Shown one piece after another: positions 35,319-36,410 of a stretch of 36,410 nucleotides of DNA. Within the stretch, counting starts at the first letter, position 1; the number at the start of each line of letters is the position of its first letter. The position numbers and the translations under genes were made by a program. The notes beneath the pieces were generated by a model. The model had not been told where the DNA came from and made no database searches. It saw only the letters and a program-made list of their open reading frames with translations. The stretch comes from an uncultured Prevotellaceae bacterium (GTDB taxonomy: Bacteria; Bacteroidota; Bacteroidia; Bacteroidales; Bacteroidaceae): NCBI GenBank assembly GCA_946625675.1, contig CAMOTI010000169.1:1-36410 (forward strand), in the 5' to 3' direction.

Positions 35319-35356
35319 GGGATGTGTGTTAGCGTATGACTCTTAACACACACCCC
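35319..35356 (+). promoter_or_regulatory. Hairpin in the fusA-rpsJ spacer
   Basis: A perfect 9-bp stem (tgtgtgtta 35323-35331, taacacaca 35344-35352) with a 12-nt loop is extended by three G-C pairs past a one-base mismatch. It starts 15 nt after the fusA stop and ends 39 nt before the rpsJ start. There is no T-run directly after it, so it is more likely a processing or stability element than a full terminator. Confidence 0.6.
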
Positions 35357-35395
35357 TCTCACCCTTTAATAACTTTTAATTTCATAAACAAAACA

Positions 35396-35701
35396 ATGAG
35401 TCAGAGAATTCGTATCAAACTGAAGTCCTACGACCACAACCTCGTGGACAAGTCGGCCGAGAAGATCGTCAAGACCGTCAAGGCTACGGATGCAACTGTG
35501 AGCGGCCCTATTCCTCTCCCGACACACAAACGCATCTTCACTGTCAACCGCAGTACTTTCGTCAACAAGAAAAGCCGCGAACAGTTCGAGTTGAGCACCT
35601 ACAAGCGTCTCATCGACATCTACAACGCGACTCCTAAGACTGTTGACAGCCTCATGAAACTTGAACTGCCCAGCGGTGTGGAAGTAGAGATTAAAGTGTA
35701 A
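35396..35701 (+). CDS. rpsJ: 30S ribosomal protein S10
   Basis: The start chosen is the ATG at 35396 ([15 protein letters not shown]), giving 101 aa, the normal S10 length; an upstream in-frame ATG would add 20 residues read from the hairpin spacer. Family marks are [38 protein letters not shown] and the C-terminal [17 protein letters not shown]10 is a 30S head protein and also the NusE partner in transcription antitermination. It opens the S10 part of the ribosomal cluster and is followed by rplC after 48 bp. Confidence 0.98.
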   Translation: MSQRIRIKLKSYDHNLVDKSAEKIVKTVKATDATVSGPIPLPTHKRIFTVNRSTFVNKKSREQFELSTYKRLIDIYNATPKTVDSLMKLELPSGVEVEIKV

Positions 35702-35749
35702 GAAAACGAAAACTAAAGAGAAAAAAACAATTTTTAAAATCAATTTGAA

Positions 35750-36364
35750 ATGCCAGGATTAATTGGAAAGAAAATCGGAATGACATCCGTTTTCAGTGCC
35801 GAGGGCAGAAATCTGCCATGCACTGTTATCGAAGTAGGTCCTTGTGTTGTTACCCAGGTCAAGACCGAGGAGGTCGACGGATACAAGGCCGTGCAGGTGG
35901 GATTTCAGGAGGCAAAGGAGAAGAACACTTCTAAGCCTATGAAGGGACACTTCGCAAAGGCCGGTACAACACCGAAGAGACACTTGGCCGAGTTCACTTT
36001 TGATGAAGACTACAACCTCGGTGACGTTATCACCGTTGAGCTCTTCGAGGACGTGCCATACGTTGACGTTGTCGGCACATCGAAGGGTAAGGGCTTCGCC
36101 GGTGTTGTAAAGCGCCATGGTTTTGGCGGTGTCGGACAGGCAACCCACGGTCAGGACGACCGTCAGCGTGCTCCAGGTTCTATCGGTGCCTGCGCCACTC
36201 CGTCCCGTGTATACAAGAACCTGCCGATGGCCGGCCAGATGGGAAATGAGAGAGTGACTACTCATAACCTGCAAGTGATAAAGGTGATTCCTGAACACAA
36301 CCTTCTCCTTGTGAAGGGCTCTGTGCCAGGTTGTAAAGGTTCAATCGTAATAATTAAGGCGTAA
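35750..36364 (+). CDS. rplC: 50S ribosomal protein L3
   Basis: This 204-aa protein is a normal L3: [31 protein letters not shown] at the N-terminus, and the [20 protein letters not shown] loop that reaches toward the peptidyl-transferase centre with its conserved Gln in the TH-Q-D region. It ends in [20 protein letters not shown] followed by [10 protein letters not shown]. It is one of the first proteins to assemble on 23S rRNA. Its TAA stop overlaps the rplD start by one base. Confidence 0.98.
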   Translation: MPGLIGKKIGMTSVFSAEGRNLPCTVIEVGPCVVTQVKTEEVDGYKAVQVGFQEAKEKNTSKPMKGHFAKAGTTPKRHLAEFTFDEDYNLGDVITVELFEDVPYVDVVGTSKGKGFAGVVKRHGFGGVGQATHGQDDRQRAPGSIGACATPSRVYKNLPMAGQMGNERVTTHNLQVIKVIPEHNLLLVKGSVPGCKGSIVIIKA

Positions 36365-36410
36365 TGGAAGTATCAGTATTTAACATAAAGGGCGAGGACA
36401 CAGGAAGAAA
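36364..36410 (+). CDS. rplD: 50S ribosomal protein L4, N-terminal fragment (cut by window edge)
   Basis: The ATG at 36364 overlaps the last base of the rplC stop. Fifteen codons are visible, reading [16 protein letters not shown] up to the edge, as expected for the start of L4. The position after rplC supports the call. L4 is a 50S exit-tunnel protein. Confidence 0.88.
   Translation, partial: MEVSVFNIKGEDTGR

Overview
The window comes from a chromosome of the Bacteroidota, most probably a Prevotella-like member of the Bacteroidales. The evidence is the SusC/SusD pair, the rimP-nusA-infB-cvpA-suf gene order, an rpsL-rpsG-fusA-rpsJ-rplC-rplD order with no tuf after fusA, promoters of the TTTG-N19/20-TAnnTTTG type, few Shine-Dalgarno sequences, BACON domains and a T9SS-like C-terminal tail. 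No genus can be proved from the sequence alone.

Layout. Positions 1-9360 (minus strand) hold a housekeeping run read from rimP through nusA, infB and a cvpA-family gene into sufB, sufC, sufD and the start of sufS: ribosome maturation, transcription and translation factors, then Fe-S cluster assembly. A well-formed promoter and a nested-hairpin leader precede rimP. Positions 9388-14680 (minus) carry RNase Z, a secreted HExxH metallopeptidase-like protein and a secreted GH2 glycosidase, closed by a terminator. Positions 15132-17244 (plus) carry a HIT-family protein and a PepD-type dipeptidase.

Positions 17369-18480 are the most interesting part. A secreted formylglycine-generating-enzyme-like (C-type-lectin fold) protein ends in a segment with the codon signature of a diversity-generating retroelement (DGR) variable region: about 13 codons end in C and are each explained by adenine-only changes of an AAC codon. 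A large hairpin follows, then what looks like a decayed DGR accessory ORF. No template repeat or reverse transcriptase is visible, so this looks like an orphan or trans-served DGR target.

Positions 18528-20395 hold two convergent redox genes: a lipoprotein-type flavodoxin and a membrane FMN-binding/Fe-S protein, sharing a bidirectional terminator. Positions 20604-31660 are a polysaccharide utilization locus: SusC, SusD, two surface lipoproteins that share a repeated module, and a BACON-BACON-GH5 endoglucanase lipoprotein. A beta-glucan or xyloglucan-type substrate is likely. Positions 31841-36410 begin the str/S10 ribosomal protein operon (rpsL, rpsG, fusA, rpsJ, rplC, start of rplD), with structured leader and spacer sequences.

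No tRNA, rRNA, CRISPR array, insertion sequence or prophage gene was recognised. Several intergenic spacers each contain their own short tandem repeat.
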